Positions 42,542-52,278 of a stretch of DNA of 64,000 bases are shown piece by piece; the first letter of the stretch is position 1, and each line of letters opens with the position of its first letter. The translations under genes and the position numbers were made by a program. The DNA comes from CAZWDO01 sp964632485 [NCBI: uncultured bacterium] (lineage in GTDB: Bacteria > JAGOEH01). The stretch spans positions 110,028 to 174,027 of the forward strand of contig CAZWDO010000007.1 in NCBI GenBank assembly GCA_964632485.1, given 5' to 3'. Under the pieces are notes generated by a model. It searched no databases and was not told the origin of the DNA. It saw only the letters and a list, made by a program, of their open reading frames with translations.

Positions 42542-44602
42542 TTACAAACCTCCCCCCAGCATGCCCAGGGACAGGATATTAATACCGGTTTCGATTTCGT
42601 TATAGGAAAGAACAATTACCTGGGGAAAAAATTCTTCAATCATACGTCTGAAATAAAGTCGGATACCGGGTGAAGCCAAAACAATCGGCTGATGGCCACT
42701 ATCCAACACCTGCTTAATTTTAGCGGATATATCCTGTTGAAAGCGATTGAATACCGCCGGCGGCAATATAATTCGGCCGTTAAAATTGGGATTTTTAATT
42801 GAATCAGTCATTAATTTTTCCAGTTTTGGATCAATGGTTAAGACGTACAATTCATTCGATTCATTTCGATATAAATTGGAAATTGTCCGCTTCAAAGCCG
42901 CGCGTACATATTCCGTCAAAAGGTCCATATCTTTTGTTAGTACGGCATAATCAGCCAGGGCTTCCAATATGGTTTCCAGATCGCGGACAGGAATCTGTTC
43001 GCGTAATAAATTATGTAACACTTTTTGAACATTACCCACCGAAAGCAGATTAGGGATGACTTCATCGACCAGGGTTGAGTTATCTTTTTTGATATTGTCC
43101 AATAACTCTTTAGTTTGCTGCCGATTGAGTAGATTAGGCGCATGGGATTTAATGACTTCGGAGAGATGAGTCGCCAGGACGGCAGAGGGTTCAACAACTG
43201 TATAACCCATTAGTTCAGCATATTCCTGTTGTTTTTTATCGATCCAGATGGCAGGCAAACCGAAGGCCGGTTCACGAGTCGGGGTACCGGCAATTTCTTC
43301 TTCCACCTGGCCGGGAGCCATAGCCAGCAAGTGGTCGATCATCAGGGAACCCCGTGAAGTTTCGATACCGCGAATCTTAATACGATAGCTGTCAGCATCG
43401 AGTTGAATATTATCACGAATGCGGATCGGAGGTACTATGATCCCGAGTTCTCCGGCTAATTGTTTGCGAATCAGCGCAATTCGCTCTAACAGATCGCCTC
43501 CCTGAGAGGTATCAACCAGCGGGATCAGCGAATAGCCGATTTCAATTTCCATGGGATCAATTTTGAGCATATCCTCGATTTTTTCAGGCTCTTTAGAAGG
43601 CGCCTCCTCGATCGCGGCGGCCTGAGCCGCTTTTTTATCCTGAGCGGCCCGAATGGAAAAATAGCCAATACTGCCAACAAGCAGACTTAGCGAAAGAAAG
43701 GGGATAGTGGGCATTCCCGGAACAATTGCGAAAACAAGCAACAAGGAAGCGGCAATCAAAATCGCCCGCGGCTGGAGAGTTAACTGGCGCACAATATCCT
43801 GGCCCAAATTGGATTCTGATGCCGCGCGCGTTACGATGATTCCGGAAGCGGTGGAGATCATCAGCGCGGGAATCTGGGAAACCAGGCCATCCCCCACTGT
43901 CATGAGGGTATAGGTTTGAAGAGCGTCCATAAAATTCAAATTTAGCTGGACCATACCAATAATAAACCCCCCGACAATATTGATCAGGGTGATAATGATA
44001 CCGGCAATAGCATCCCCGCGTACAAATTTGCTGGCTCCGTCCATCGCGCCGTAAAAATCGGCCTCACGGGAAATCTCGTCCCGTCGATTGCGGGCTTGTT
44101 GTTCGTTAATCAAACCGGCATTCAGATCGGCATCGATTGCCATCTGTTTGCCGGGCATTGCATCAAGGGTAAAACGAGCCGCAACCTCGGCGATACGAGT
44201 GGCACCCTTGGTAATAACCACGAATTGGATGACGACTAAAATGACAAATACTACGAATCCCACAACATAGTTGCCACTGACAACAAAAGTTCCGAACGAT
44301 TTCACAACCTCGCCCGCATAGGCTTCCCCCAGAATCAGACGGGTCGTCGCCACATTTAATGAAAGCCGGAAAAGCGTGACCACTAACAACAATCCAGGGA
44401 ATACAGAAAATTCCAGAGGACGGATCATATACATCGTTACCATCAGAATGACCACCGATACTGTAATATTGGTCGCTAATAGTAAGTCAAGCAAGAATGC
44501 CGGCAAGGGCAGGATCATGACAATCAGGATTCCCACCACTCCAAAGGCTACCAGCAAATCGGAATGGCGGCTAAAATTCTTAAAAAAATCACCCATATTC
44601 AT
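42542..44602 (-). CDS. flhA: Flagellar type III export protein FlhA
   Basis: The product is 686 residues. Eight N-terminal membrane segments (residues about 15-310) enclose the FHIPEP-family signature RDEISREADFYGAMDGASKFVRGDAIAG. A cytoplasmic domain follows, including the AVEPSAV-type stretch (GYTVVEPSAVLATHLSEVIKSHAPNLLNRQQTKELLDNI). FlhA is the nonameric export gate that binds substrate-chaperone complexes. It overlaps the preceding ParA-like gene by 4 nt. Length and order are typical. Confidence 0.96.
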   Translation of the reverse strand: MNMGDFFKNFSRHSDLLVAFGVVGILIVMILPLPAFLLDLLLATNITVSVVILMVTMYMIRPLEFSVFPGLLLVVTLFRLSLNVATTRLILGEAYAGEVVKSFGTFVVSGNYVVGFVVFVILVVIQFVVITKGATRIAEVAARFTLDAMPGKQMAIDADLNAGLINEQQARNRRDEISREADFYGAMDGASKFVRGDAIAGIIITLINIVGGFIIGMVQLNLNFMDALQTYTLMTVGDGLVSQIPALMISTASGIIVTRAASESNLGQDIVRQLTLQPRAILIAASLLLVFAIVPGMPTIPFLSLSLLVGSIGYFSIRAAQDKKAAQAAAIEEAPSKEPEKIEDMLKIDPMEIEIGYSLIPLVDTSQGGDLLERIALIRKQLAGELGIIVPPIRIRDNIQLDADSYRIKIRGIETSRGSLMIDHLLAMAPGQVEEEIAGTPTREPAFGLPAIWIDKKQQEYAELMGYTVVEPSAVLATHLSEVIKSHAPNLLNRQQTKELLDNIKKDNSTLVDEVIPNLLSVGNVQKVLHNLLREQIPVRDLETILEALADYAVLTKDMDLLTEYVRAALKRTISNLYRNESNELYVLTIDPKLEKLMTDSIKNPNFNGRIILPPAVFNRFQQDISAKIKQVLDSGHQPIVLASPGIRLYFRRMIEEFFPQVIVLSYNEIETGINILSLGMLGGGL

Positions 44603-45516
44603 TCTTTCAGGCTTAAAATGGCATTCGCCAATTCGCGGGTCTTGCGGGCGAAACTACACGTGGGAATCTCTTGGATCGCCGCCCGCTCATACGTCATTTT
44701 CTGTTTAAGTACCCGATCTTCTTCGAAATAGGTTAAAAAATGCAAATCTACTCTCAAATAACGACGCACAATTTGACGTATTTTCTCACCCAGGCGCATC
44801 TCATTCATTTCAATCACCCGATTGAGGATCAAGTTGGGTACGAATTGTTCCAAGCGACGTTCAATTTTCACCGTTAGCTCAGAATTTTCAGGACGAATCC
44901 GATCCAGAATCGCATCGATTGTATATGTCCCATATTGTGACGGAAACATAAAATAATTCAACACTGTCTGGTAATAAATATTATTTTTTGGAATCTCATT
45001 GAGTACCATCCTGAATATCGTATTTTTAATGAACGTATAGGCATTTTCAAAACTAGCCAGTTCAGGAGTAGCAACTACCAGTGGAAAATAGGAGAGCATA
45101 AAGAAATCGATCACATTAAAGGTGGATCCCGCGCCCAGATCGATGATAATGAAATCAGCTTTCAGATTCAGTATCTCATTGAGAACCTTCATTTTTTGAG
45201 TATATTTAAAATTAGTGATACTAATAATGTCACTGTCCGCGCTAATCAGATTTAAATTGGGGAAAGGAGTCGGAATCATAATATCACCCAACGACCGGGC
45301 TGAACCGGAAAAGATATGGCTTAAGGATAGAGTAGGGGCCGGTAATCCCATATAAGTATGGAGATTGGACCCGCCGAAATCCGCATCAATAACGATAATA
45401 TTGGCTTTCATCATAGCCAATTGAACAGCTAAATTAGCGGAAATCAGCGATTTACCGACACCGCCTTTTCCAGAACCGATGGCAATAATTTTCGAAGCAG
45501 GCTGGTGTTTATTCAT
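44599..45516 (-). CDS. Second MinD/ParA-like ATPase inside the flagellar operon
   Basis: The product is 305 residues. It has the deviant Walker A GSGKGGVGKS (14-23), DADFGGSNLHTYMGL and IIDLGAGST, but no DQAxxLR helix. It overlaps flhB and flhA by 4 nt on each side, so it is firmly part of the unit. Similar MinD/ParA proteins with a GGSNLHT motif occur in other phyla, mostly uncharacterised. Since flhG is also present, this one probably places something else: a second pole or motor factor, chemoreceptor array or export component. That role is inferred only from position. Confidence 0.85.
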   Translation of the reverse strand: MNKHQPASKIIAIGSGKGGVGKSLISANLAVQLAMMKANIIVIDADFGGSNLHTYMGLPAPTLSLSHIFSGSARSLGDIMIPTPFPNLNLISADSDIISITNFKYTQKMKVLNEILNLKADFIIIDLGAGSTFNVIDFFMLSYFPLVVATPELASFENAYTFIKNTIFRMVLNEIPKNNIYYQTVLNYFMFPSQYGTYTIDAILDRIRPENSELTVKIERRLEQFVPNLILNRVIEMNEMRLGEKIRQIVRRYLRVDLHFLTYFEEDRVLKQKMTYERAAIQEIPTCSFARKTRELANAILSLKE

Positions 45517-46583
45517 GCCACTTTTTTCCCTTTGAGTTTATAGACATACGCCAATACTTCGGCAACAGCTTTGTACAAATCTTCCGGAACCAGGTCATTC
45601 AGATCACACGCTTTATATAAAGCCTGGGCCAGAGGTTTATTTTCAACAATGGGTATAGCGTGTTCTACCGCTGTTTCACGGATTTTTTTAGCAATGAAAT
45701 CAGCGCCGCGGGCGATCACGCGAGGCGCCGGGTCTTTTTCCATATCATACCGCAAGGCGATGGCTAAATGCGTCGGGTTAGTAATGACGACTTCCGCTTC
45801 AGGTACCGCTTTCAGCATTCGTCGTCGTGACATTTCCCGTTGTAACGAGCGGATACGACTTTTAATAATTGGATCTCCTTCAAATTGTTTGTACTCTTCC
45901 TTGATTTCCTGTTTAGACATTTTTAGATTATCTTCGAAATCCCAGCGCTGGAATCCATAATCCAAAATGGCGATCAGGAGCATAGCCAAAATCATCTTGA
46001 ACAATAGGGAAACAATCAGATTATAAGTAAAGATACCGATTTGTAGGGTTTCCTGGCCGGCAGTCGCCATTATCGATTCAAAACTGCCGCGAACAGCCCA
46101 CCAGGCTACAATAGTGACAATGGTTATTTTCACTATTGATTTAAATAATTCCACAAACGATCGGCGGGAAAAAATTCGTTTGAGCCCGGAAAAAGGATTC
46201 AATTTTTCAAACTTCGGCGCTAACGGGCTGGCGGTAAACATAAACCCGATCTGCAAAAGATTGGCGGCAACACCTACCAGCATCATCATTCCCAGAAAGG
46301 GCAGCAGAATCATTAAAGATTGACCCAGCAAATCGATCATAAACGCCTGCATATTATCAGCCGATAACACGAAGGTAGTTGAAAAGGAAAAATAATGCCG
46401 CATCATTTCCATCAGTTTGTCGGTCATACTTTTTCCCCAAAAAACAAAATATAATAAAGCCGCTATAAAAATCATAACGGAATTGACTTCGATACTACGG
46501 GCGACCTGACCCTTTTCACGGGCATCATCCAACCGTCGCTGGGTTGCCGGCTCGGTCTTTTCCTGGTTGCTGTTATCTGGCAT
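45513..46583 (-). CDS. flhB: Flagellar type III export switch protein FlhB
   Basis: The product is 356 residues. It begins EKTEPATQRRLDDAREKGQVARS, the FlhB/YscU N-terminal signature. Four membrane segments precede the cytoplasmic domain with the autocleavage motif N269-P-T-H272. Cleavage there switches export from hook to filament substrates, in concert with FliK. The adjoining fliR lies 6 nt upstream. The C-terminus overlaps the ParA-like gene by 4 nt. Confidence 0.95.
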   Translation of the reverse strand: MPDNSNQEKTEPATQRRLDDAREKGQVARSIEVNSVMIFIAALLYFVFWGKSMTDKLMEMMRHYFSFSTTFVLSADNMQAFMIDLLGQSLMILLPFLGMMMLVGVAANLLQIGFMFTASPLAPKFEKLNPFSGLKRIFSRRSFVELFKSIVKITIVTIVAWWAVRGSFESIMATAGQETLQIGIFTYNLIVSLLFKMILAMLLIAILDYGFQRWDFEDNLKMSKQEIKEEYKQFEGDPIIKSRIRSLQREMSRRRMLKAVPEAEVVITNPTHLAIALRYDMEKDPAPRVIARGADFIAKKIRETAVEHAIPIVENKPLAQALYKACDLNDLVPEDLYKAVAEVLAYVYKLKGKKVA

Positions 46584-46589
46584 TACGGG

Positions 46590-47387
46590 TTACCTCGCAA
46601 GAGCGAACAATCGGATCAGTTCAATCCATTGTTGGGAAAAATAGTTTAAAGCTTTCTCGAAAGTAAACACCCAGATCGGAGTGGCTAAAGCTAACACATA
46701 AAGACCCAGGCCGATCTTAAGAGGAAATCCGATAATAAAAATATTCATCTGCGGAACCGTCCGCGCAATGATTCCTAATCCAATCTCACTGATATAGAGC
46801 GCTATCAGCACCGGAGCGCCAATTTTAAACATATAGACAAATACCCAACCAGTCAGTTGGATCAGAACCGTTACTAAATCACGGGAAAAAACAATCCGCG
46901 CCAGGGGAACAATGCTAAAAGAATTGAAAAGAGCCTCAATAATTACATAATGACCGTTCATAATTAAAAACACCAGCATAGCGGTTAAAAATTTCAATTC
47001 CCCAATAATGCTGATCTGAGCATTGGATTGGGGGTCCAGCACACTGACGATTCCGAAACCAATCTGGTTTCCTATTATTTGTCCTGCAAATTGTATGCCA
47101 ATAAATACAATATAAAAGAAAAAACCTAAAAAAAGGCCAAAAAAAAGTTCGCTGGCTACGGTAATCAAAAAGGACCATAAATCACCCGGCAAAAAAGATG
47201 GGTCATAATTGACCATGGGAAAAAGAATCAGGCTCATCAGTAAAGCAAAAGCCACTTTAAATCGGGACAGCAATAAATTGCTTCCTAAAACAGGCGATGC
47301 AAAAAATAATCCGGCCACCCGAACCAATATTAATATGAATGCTCGGATTTCCAACACGGAGAAATCCAACAGCGAAAGCATCTCCAT
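46590..47387 (-). CDS. fliR: Flagellar type III export protein FliR
   Basis: The product is 265 residues with about six hydrophobic segments and the family pattern ILVRVAGLFFASPVLGSNLLLSRFKVAFAL, FLGFFFYIVFIGIQFAGQIIGNQIGFGI and a hydrophobic C-terminal region. It forms the export gate core with FliP and FliQ. It overlaps fliQ by one nucleotide (TGATG). Confidence 0.94.
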   Translation of the reverse strand: MEMLSLLDFSVLEIRAFILILVRVAGLFFASPVLGSNLLLSRFKVAFALLMSLILFPMVNYDPSFLPGDLWSFLITVASELFFGLFLGFFFYIVFIGIQFAGQIIGNQIGFGIVSVLDPQSNAQISIIGELKFLTAMLVFLIMNGHYVIIEALFNSFSIVPLARIVFSRDLVTVLIQLTGWVFVYMFKIGAPVLIALYISEIGLGIIARTVPQMNIFIIGFPLKIGLGLYVLALATPIWVFTFEKALNYFSQQWIELIRLFALAR

Positions 47388-47656
47388 TAGTGGATCAACT
47401 GGGGAATATTAGTGAACAGATTGAGTGTAAACGAGATCAACAAATTCATCATCCAGGGAAGAAAAACCACTAAAGCCAGAAACACAAAGATGATTTTCGG
47501 AACAAATGTGATTGTCATCTCCTGAATTTGCGTTACCGCCTGCAAAATGCCGATCAGCAACCCAACTAACAAAGCCACCAACAGCATAGGAGCGGAAAGC
47601 AAAAGCGTCAGCAATAGGGCTTGTTTGGCAAGGGTTACAATATACTGCTGGGTCAT
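47387..47656 (-). CDS. fliQ: Flagellar type III export protein FliQ
   Basis: The product is 89 residues with two membrane helices and the typical VGLLIGILQAVTQIQEMTITFVPKI core. It belongs to the export gate in a fixed FliPQR stoichiometry. It starts 12 nt after fliP with GGAGG upstream. Confidence 0.95.
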   Translation of the reverse strand: MTQQYIVTLAKQALLLTLLLSAPMLLVALLVGLLIGILQAVTQIQEMTITFVPKIIFVFLALVVFLPWMMNLLISFTLNLFTNIPQLIH

Positions 47657-47668
47657 GGCGTTTCCTCC

Positions 47669-48508
47669 CTACTTGAAACTGAGCATTAAGGATTGAATGA
47701 TTAGATTCCATCCATCCACCAGCACAAAAAGCAAAAGTTTAAACGGCAAAGAGATCATTACTGGTGGCAACATCAGCATTCCCATAGACATAAGTACACC
47801 AGCCACGACCATGTCAATAATCAGAAAGGGGATATAAAGGATAAACCCAATTTCAAAGGCGGTCTTCAACTCACTAATGACAAACGCGGGGATGACCACT
47901 TTCATGGGAATATCAGCGGGTGTACGGGGGCGTTCTTCTTTAAGCAGCTTGATAAAAAGCGCCAGGTCTTTTTCCCGGGTTTGTCTAAGCATGAATCCGC
48001 GAATAGGAATAGCAGCCAGGTCCAGAGCCTGCTGCTGGGTCAATTGTTCCTTTAAATAGGGCTGCAATGCTTGTTGATTGATCTGATCTATTACCGGAGA
48101 CATAATGAAATAAGTGAGAAACAGCGATAGACCAATAATTAGTTGGTTCGGAGGCATTTGCTGAGTTCCCAATGCGTTACGCAGGAATGACAATACAGTT
48201 ACCATCCGTATGAAGGAGGTCATCATCAGCAGTATCGCCGGCGCCAGCGATAAAATGGTAATTAAAAATAAAATTTGGATCGTGGTACTGAATTCAGCAG
48301 GGTTGGTAGCGCGATCTACACCCACTGTTATCTTGGGCAATCCTTGGGCAAGAGTGGGAACATGAGAGGAGACAAAAAATATAATAAAAATTGAAAAAAG
48401 AACTAAAGTTTTTAATTTTGAGGTCGATAATAGACGATATAGAGAGGATATTTTTTTTAATTTTTTTTTAAAAAAAAATGTCAAACAACACTGAAGCGGA
48501 CTGATCAT
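47669..48508 (-). CDS. fliP: Flagellar type III export protein FliP
   Basis: The product is 279 residues from the ATG at 48508, which overlaps the fliO stop (ATGA). A longer frame from 48544 would begin inside fliO. A long basic and hydrophobic N-terminal region (residues 1-55) acts as a signal sequence, as in other FliP proteins. The conserved core has SFIRMVTVLSFLRNALGTQQMPPNQ, TYFIMSP and the C-terminal helices. FliP forms the pore of the export gate with FliQ and FliR. Confidence 0.94.
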   Translation of the reverse strand: MISPLQCCLTFFFKKKLKKISSLYRLLSTSKLKTLVLFSIFIIFFVSSHVPTLAQGLPKITVGVDRATNPAEFSTTIQILFLITILSLAPAILLMMTSFIRMVTVLSFLRNALGTQQMPPNQLIIGLSLFLTYFIMSPVIDQINQQALQPYLKEQLTQQQALDLAAIPIRGFMLRQTREKDLALFIKLLKEERPRTPADIPMKVVIPAFVISELKTAFEIGFILYIPFLIIDMVVAGVLMSMGMLMLPPVMISLPFKLLLFVLVDGWNLIIQSLMLSFK

Positions 48509-48843
48509 GTGGGGTCGTCTCCTGTATAATCCATCAATTTGCAAATTGATTGTTCATTTTCACCGACAATAAGGAATTTTTTGCCTACTTGAATCAAATG
48601 TATCCGGGATTTTGGATTCAAATAGACGGTGTCAATAATTTTCATAGAATGCCCATGGGAAAGATTTCCCCGTTGGTAAACATATTTCCGCAGAAAGAAA
48701 ACCAGTCCGTAAATCAAAGCAATCAGAAGAATAAAGACAAGAACGATCTTGGACAAAGGTTCCCAAAGGCTCAATTCTGGCGTAGAAGCAAGATAGTGTG
48801 ACGTATCTGCGACGAGGGAATCGATAAAACTGGAATCATTCAT
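48505..48843 (-). CDS. fliO: Flagellar assembly protein FliO
   Basis: The product is 112 residues with one membrane segment (about 30-50) and a small cytoplasmic domain with KIIDTVYLNPKSRIHLIQVGKKFLIVGENEQSI, the usual FliO core. It helps assemble the FliP ring. The start overlaps the fliY stop by one nucleotide and the stop overlaps fliP by 4. Confidence 0.9.
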   Translation of the reverse strand: MNDSSFIDSLVADTSHYLASTPELSLWEPLSKIVLVFILLIALIYGLVFFLRKYVYQRGNLSHGHSMKIIDTVYLNPKSRIHLIQVGKKFLIVGENEQSICKLMDYTGDDPT

Positions 48844-49907
48844 CAGCGAAGACTTTTAATCCTTTCCTCCATACCGACCAGAGAGGTGATACGTACCCCA
48901 AAATTTTCATCGATGACCACGACTTCGCCACGGGCAATGACTTTTTCATTGACCAGAACATCTACGGGTTCCCCGGCCAGCTTATCCAGTTCGACAATCG
49001 AGCCATGACCCAATTCGAGGATATCGCGGATCATCATATTTGTCCGTCCCAATTCGATAGTCAGGGGTAGTGAAATATCGAGCAGCATTTCGATATTAGT
49101 CGGTAAATGCCGGCCTTCTGCCCTGCTTTCACGATGGAAATGCGGCATGTCGGGTTCCTTAACGGTCATGCGTTCTTCAGCGCTAACCCTGTCGGGGCTG
49201 GAAGCCGCCTGAGCCGACGCTCCACCCCGCGCGGATCCGGGGGCAGCAGTTGGCGCCGCGCTAACCGCTCCGGCAGCGCCTCCTCCTTTGAGTCGATTCC
49301 AACTGGATAAAAAGGCTGGATCAAACAATACAAAAAAAACGGAATCCAGTTTGTCCGCGACTACAAGATGATAATTCACAACAGCGTTCATTTCCAGCCC
49401 CATTGTCAAATCATCTACGGTGATCTCCCGTACATCGACCTGGCCGATTTGTACAGGTTTAGATAATATGGCATTGAGTTTAGTAACCAGGCTGCCGTTC
49501 ACCTGATTGAAGGCTTCACCGATCGCATCAATATGTTCAGGTAAAAACTCAGTAGTGCCTTCTCCCATCAACATCAAGTCGGCAATCATCGCGACATCAT
49601 CTTTAGTAAAAAAAAATTGCATATTGCCGTTCAATCCCTGCAGAAAGGGGGAATTGATAGCAACTGCCCCATCTCCCAAAGCAGATGCAATCGAGTCAAA
49701 TTGGAAACTTGAATGTCCTGCGGGCTGGCAAGTGACTTCCAAAGCCAACGTTGTTGCCAATATAGTCTCAATCTGCTTGGCAATCACTTTTTCCAATTCA
49801 AGTATAATTTTTTCTACATCCGGGGCAAGTTGATTCATTTGAGTATCAGGCAAAACCCCGGCAGCTAAGGCATCAATCTCATCCTGGCTTAAAATTTCGT
49901 CATTCAT
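48843..49907 (-). CDS. fliY: Flagellar motor switch protein FliY/FliN with CheC-like domain
   Basis: The product is 354 residues, far longer than simple FliN (about 100-140). An N-terminal LSQDEIDALAAG resembles the CheY-binding peptide of FliM. A CheC-like domain follows with the signature D-x3-E-x2-N (DAIGEAFN), the active-site form of CheY-P phosphatases, though only one copy is obvious. An Ala/Gly/Pro-rich linker (about 210-245) leads to the C-terminal FliN domain (IEMLLDISLPLTIELGRTNMMIRDILELGHGSIVELDKLAGEPVDVLVN). It is part of the C-ring and may remove phosphate from CheY. It overlaps fliM by 4 nt and fliO by 1 nt. Confidence 0.93.
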   Translation of the reverse strand: MNDEILSQDEIDALAAGVLPDTQMNQLAPDVEKIILELEKVIAKQIETILATTLALEVTCQPAGHSSFQFDSIASALGDGAVAINSPFLQGLNGNMQFFFTKDDVAMIADLMLMGEGTTEFLPEHIDAIGEAFNQVNGSLVTKLNAILSKPVQIGQVDVREITVDDLTMGLEMNAVVNYHLVVADKLDSVFFVLFDPAFLSSWNRLKGGGAAGAVSAAPTAAPGSARGGASAQAASSPDRVSAEERMTVKEPDMPHFHRESRAEGRHLPTNIEMLLDISLPLTIELGRTNMMIRDILELGHGSIVELDKLAGEPVDVLVNEKVIARGEVVVIDENFGVRITSLVGMEERIKSLR

Positions 49908-50899
49908 AGATAGACTTCTTCTCCTTTTTTAATGGGCCGGGTAATTTGCACAGCCATTCGATCTTTGTATACGCCTGGCTGACAAATAAATTTTGGAAAA
50001 TTTCCCACATACATAATCAAATCTTCCTTGGCTTCCTTACGCAGGTTAACCACATCTCCATAGGCCAGCTCAATTAAATCTTTCATACTCAAACGAGTTT
50101 TCCCAAGAATAACTCGCAGCGGCGCACTGGTTTCCAACAATCGGTTCGTTAATAAATTTTCATGACCCACTGCGGTTTCTTTACGCAGGAAGGTAATCCA
50201 ATGCTGGCCGGAAAGCTTGGAAATGATCGGTTCCAACAGCATATAGGGATAGCAGATACTCATCAAACCACTCGAATTGAGGGTTTTAATTTCAAAAGAG
50301 ATCAGAATGACCGTTTCACCCGGGGGGGCGACCTGGACAAACTGCGGATTACTTTCTCGCGCTTCAAGCTTCATATCCAGCGAAACGACGTGTTCCCATG
50401 CCTTGGAAAGATCTTTCAGCGCAAAATTAACCACCTTGCCAATCACGATTTGCTCAATCCCCGTCAATTCACGATTGAGGTCCAGGGATTGTCCCTGGCC
50501 ACCAAACAACCGATCAAATACCGAAAAGGCCAATTGGGGGGTAATTTCCAGTATGGCATTCCCCTGGATCGGCTTCAAACTAAATATATAAATACAACTG
50601 GGATCACTCATGGACATAATGAATTCAGAGTATGTAATCTGATCAACTGAAACCAAGTCGATATCCACGATCGTCCGTAGATGGGCCGAAAGCGTAGAAC
50701 TGAAGGCGCGGGCAAAACCGTCATGCAGCATTTGCAGAGTGCGCACCTGGTCCTTGGACACTCGGTCGGGGTGTTTAAAATCATAGATGGCAACCGTTTT
50801 TTGAAGCGATTCCTCTTTGACTTTGTCGATTTCTACCTGGCCGGAAGATACGGCCGATAAAAGAGCATCAACCTCTTCCTGACTCAGAATTTCACTCAT
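49904..50899 (-). CDS. fliM: Flagellar motor switch protein FliM
   Basis: The product is 331 residues. It has the N-terminal CheY-P-binding peptide ILSQEEVDALL, then the CheC-like middle domain (ITYSEFIMSMSDPSCIYIF) and the C-terminal FliN-homology domain (PLRVILGKTRLSMKDLIELAYGDVVNLRKEAKEDLIMYVGN). FliM is the C-ring protein that receives the CheY signal and sets the direction of rotation. AAGGGA precedes the ATG. The end overlaps fliY by 4 nt. Confidence 0.96.
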   Translation of the reverse strand: MSEILSQEEVDALLSAVSSGQVEIDKVKEESLQKTVAIYDFKHPDRVSKDQVRTLQMLHDGFARAFSSTLSAHLRTIVDIDLVSVDQITYSEFIMSMSDPSCIYIFSLKPIQGNAILEITPQLAFSVFDRLFGGQGQSLDLNRELTGIEQIVIGKVVNFALKDLSKAWEHVVSLDMKLEARESNPQFVQVAPPGETVILISFEIKTLNSSGLMSICYPYMLLEPIISKLSGQHWITFLRKETAVGHENLLTNRLLETSAPLRVILGKTRLSMKDLIELAYGDVVNLRKEAKEDLIMYVGNFPKFICQPGVYKDRMAVQITRPIKKGEEVYL

Positions 50900-50922
50900 A
50901 AAATCCCTTTTTTAAACACACA

Positions 50923-51519
50923 TTACATTATTTGAAATTGAAATTTTTGAAAAAAAACGTTGGTAACCTTGCCATTAATTAAAATTTTATTCAATTCTTT
51001 AATCATATCATTTTTCATTCGTTCCTTGGCATCCAGGGTATTCAGCTCGCTATAGCGTTTGGAAGAAATCATCAAAATCAACAAATCTCGCAATTGGGGC
51101 GTGCGCGTGGTTAATTCAGGAACCACTTCCTTATTATCGACTTCCAGAGCGACATTGACGATCAGGATGCCCGGTTCATCACTTTCATCGACGATCAGAG
51201 GATTTATCATAAAATCGTCGCCAAAGGAAAAAATATCACCCAGATTTTGCTTGGTTTCCGCGCTGCCTTCTTCGCCTTCATCGGTTTTTTTTATCACTTC
51301 AGTCGGATTATCTTCGGGTTTAATCTTTTCAATTTTTTCACTTACAGCGGCTTTATCATCAGAAAGCATAGGTGCAATGACCTTGATAACCAGCAAATAA
51401 GCCACAACAATAAGAACCAGCGCGCCGCCAATAAGTATGGGAATTTTTTTTATTCCTTTTTTTATCCCCGATTCATTGCTGAAATCATCAGATATTTCTT
51501 CAACTTTTTCACTTGGCAT
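50923..51519 (-). CDS. fliL: Flagellar basal-body-associated protein FliL
   Basis: The product is 198 residues. A short cytoplasmic tail is followed by one membrane helix (about 27-50) and a periplasmic SPFH-like FliL domain with FMINPLIVDESDEPGILIVNVALEVDN and the C-terminal NKILINGKVTNVFFQKFQFQIM. A Lys/Glu/Asp-rich linker of about 45 residues separates helix and domain. FliL surrounds the stators and supports torque. It sits between motB and fliM, as in many bacteria. Confidence 0.92.
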   Translation of the reverse strand: MPSEKVEEISDDFSNESGIKKGIKKIPILIGGALVLIVVAYLLVIKVIAPMLSDDKAAVSEKIEKIKPEDNPTEVIKKTDEGEEGSAETKQNLGDIFSFGDDFMINPLIVDESDEPGILIVNVALEVDNKEVVPELTTRTPQLRDLLILMISSKRYSELNTLDAKERMKNDMIKELNKILINGKVTNVFFQKFQFQIM

Positions 51520-51532
51520 GATAAATTCCCGG

Positions 51533-52276
51533 TTATTGGTTTGATTGGCTATCTAAAACTTGACGGAAAGACTGGCTGAGCAAAAAAATTTCAACGCGTC
51601 TATTTTTTGCCCGATTTTCGGGTGTATTATTTGGCACAATTGGGTGAAACTCACCCAATCCAACCGCCTCAAGCCGTTTAGGATCGATTTGGTTAACATT
51701 CTGGAAATAAGTAAGAATGGACAAAGCGCGCCCGGCAGAAAGTTCCCAATTCGAGAAAAAATCGGCATTCTTTATGGGAATATCGTCGGTATGGCCTTCA
51801 ATCCGAATCGGATAATCAACCGTTGTAAGCACGTCGGCGATTTTATCCAGAACCGCAAAGCTTTGTTGTTTCAATTCAGCCTTTCCTGTTTCAAAAAAAT
51901 TAGGGTCCGTAATGCGAATTCCCACCCCGTTTTTAGTCGGAGTAATCTCAAAATTTTGCGTTTGTTGATTCGCTTCTATAAACTGTTGCAGTTGTTGTGC
52001 CTTTTTTCTCATTTTTTTTTCCGCCCGGCTGGTACGTCGTTTCAGAGGTTTTTCCGCATCCAGTTTTTTACTCTGGAGCGCCACGGTATTAGTGGGAATG
52101 ATTCCCAAGGCGCCTTGGAGCGAACCGGCGGCTTGACGAAACTTAATTTTTTCGATCGTTGACATTGAAACCAACATAATAAAAAATGTCAACAATAAAG
52201 ACATCATATCGCCGTAGGTCGTCATCCAGCCAGGAGCCCCCGGCGGGGGCGGATCGTCCTTTTTTTTTCGCGCCAT
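51533..52276 (-). CDS. motB: Flagellar stator protein MotB
   Basis: The product is 247 residues. The N-terminal helix contains the essential ion-binding aspartate D23 in TTYGDMMSLLLTFFIMLVS. The C-terminal OmpA-like peptidoglycan-binding domain has IEGHTDDIPIKNADFFSNWELSAGRA and NRRVEIF. With MotA it forms the stator channel. Whether protons or sodium drive it cannot be decided from these residues alone. It follows motA by 2 nt. Confidence 0.95.
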   Translation of the reverse strand: MARKKKDDPPPPGAPGWMTTYGDMMSLLLTFFIMLVSMSTIEKIKFRQAAGSLQGALGIIPTNTVALQSKKLDAEKPLKRRTSRAEKKMRKKAQQLQQFIEANQQTQNFEITPTKNGVGIRITDPNFFETGKAELKQQSFAVLDKIADVLTTVDYPIRIEGHTDDIPIKNADFFSNWELSAGRALSILTYFQNVNQIDPKRLEAVGLGEFHPIVPNNTPENRAKNRRVEIFLLSQSFRQVLDSQSNQ

Positions 52277-52278
52277 CT

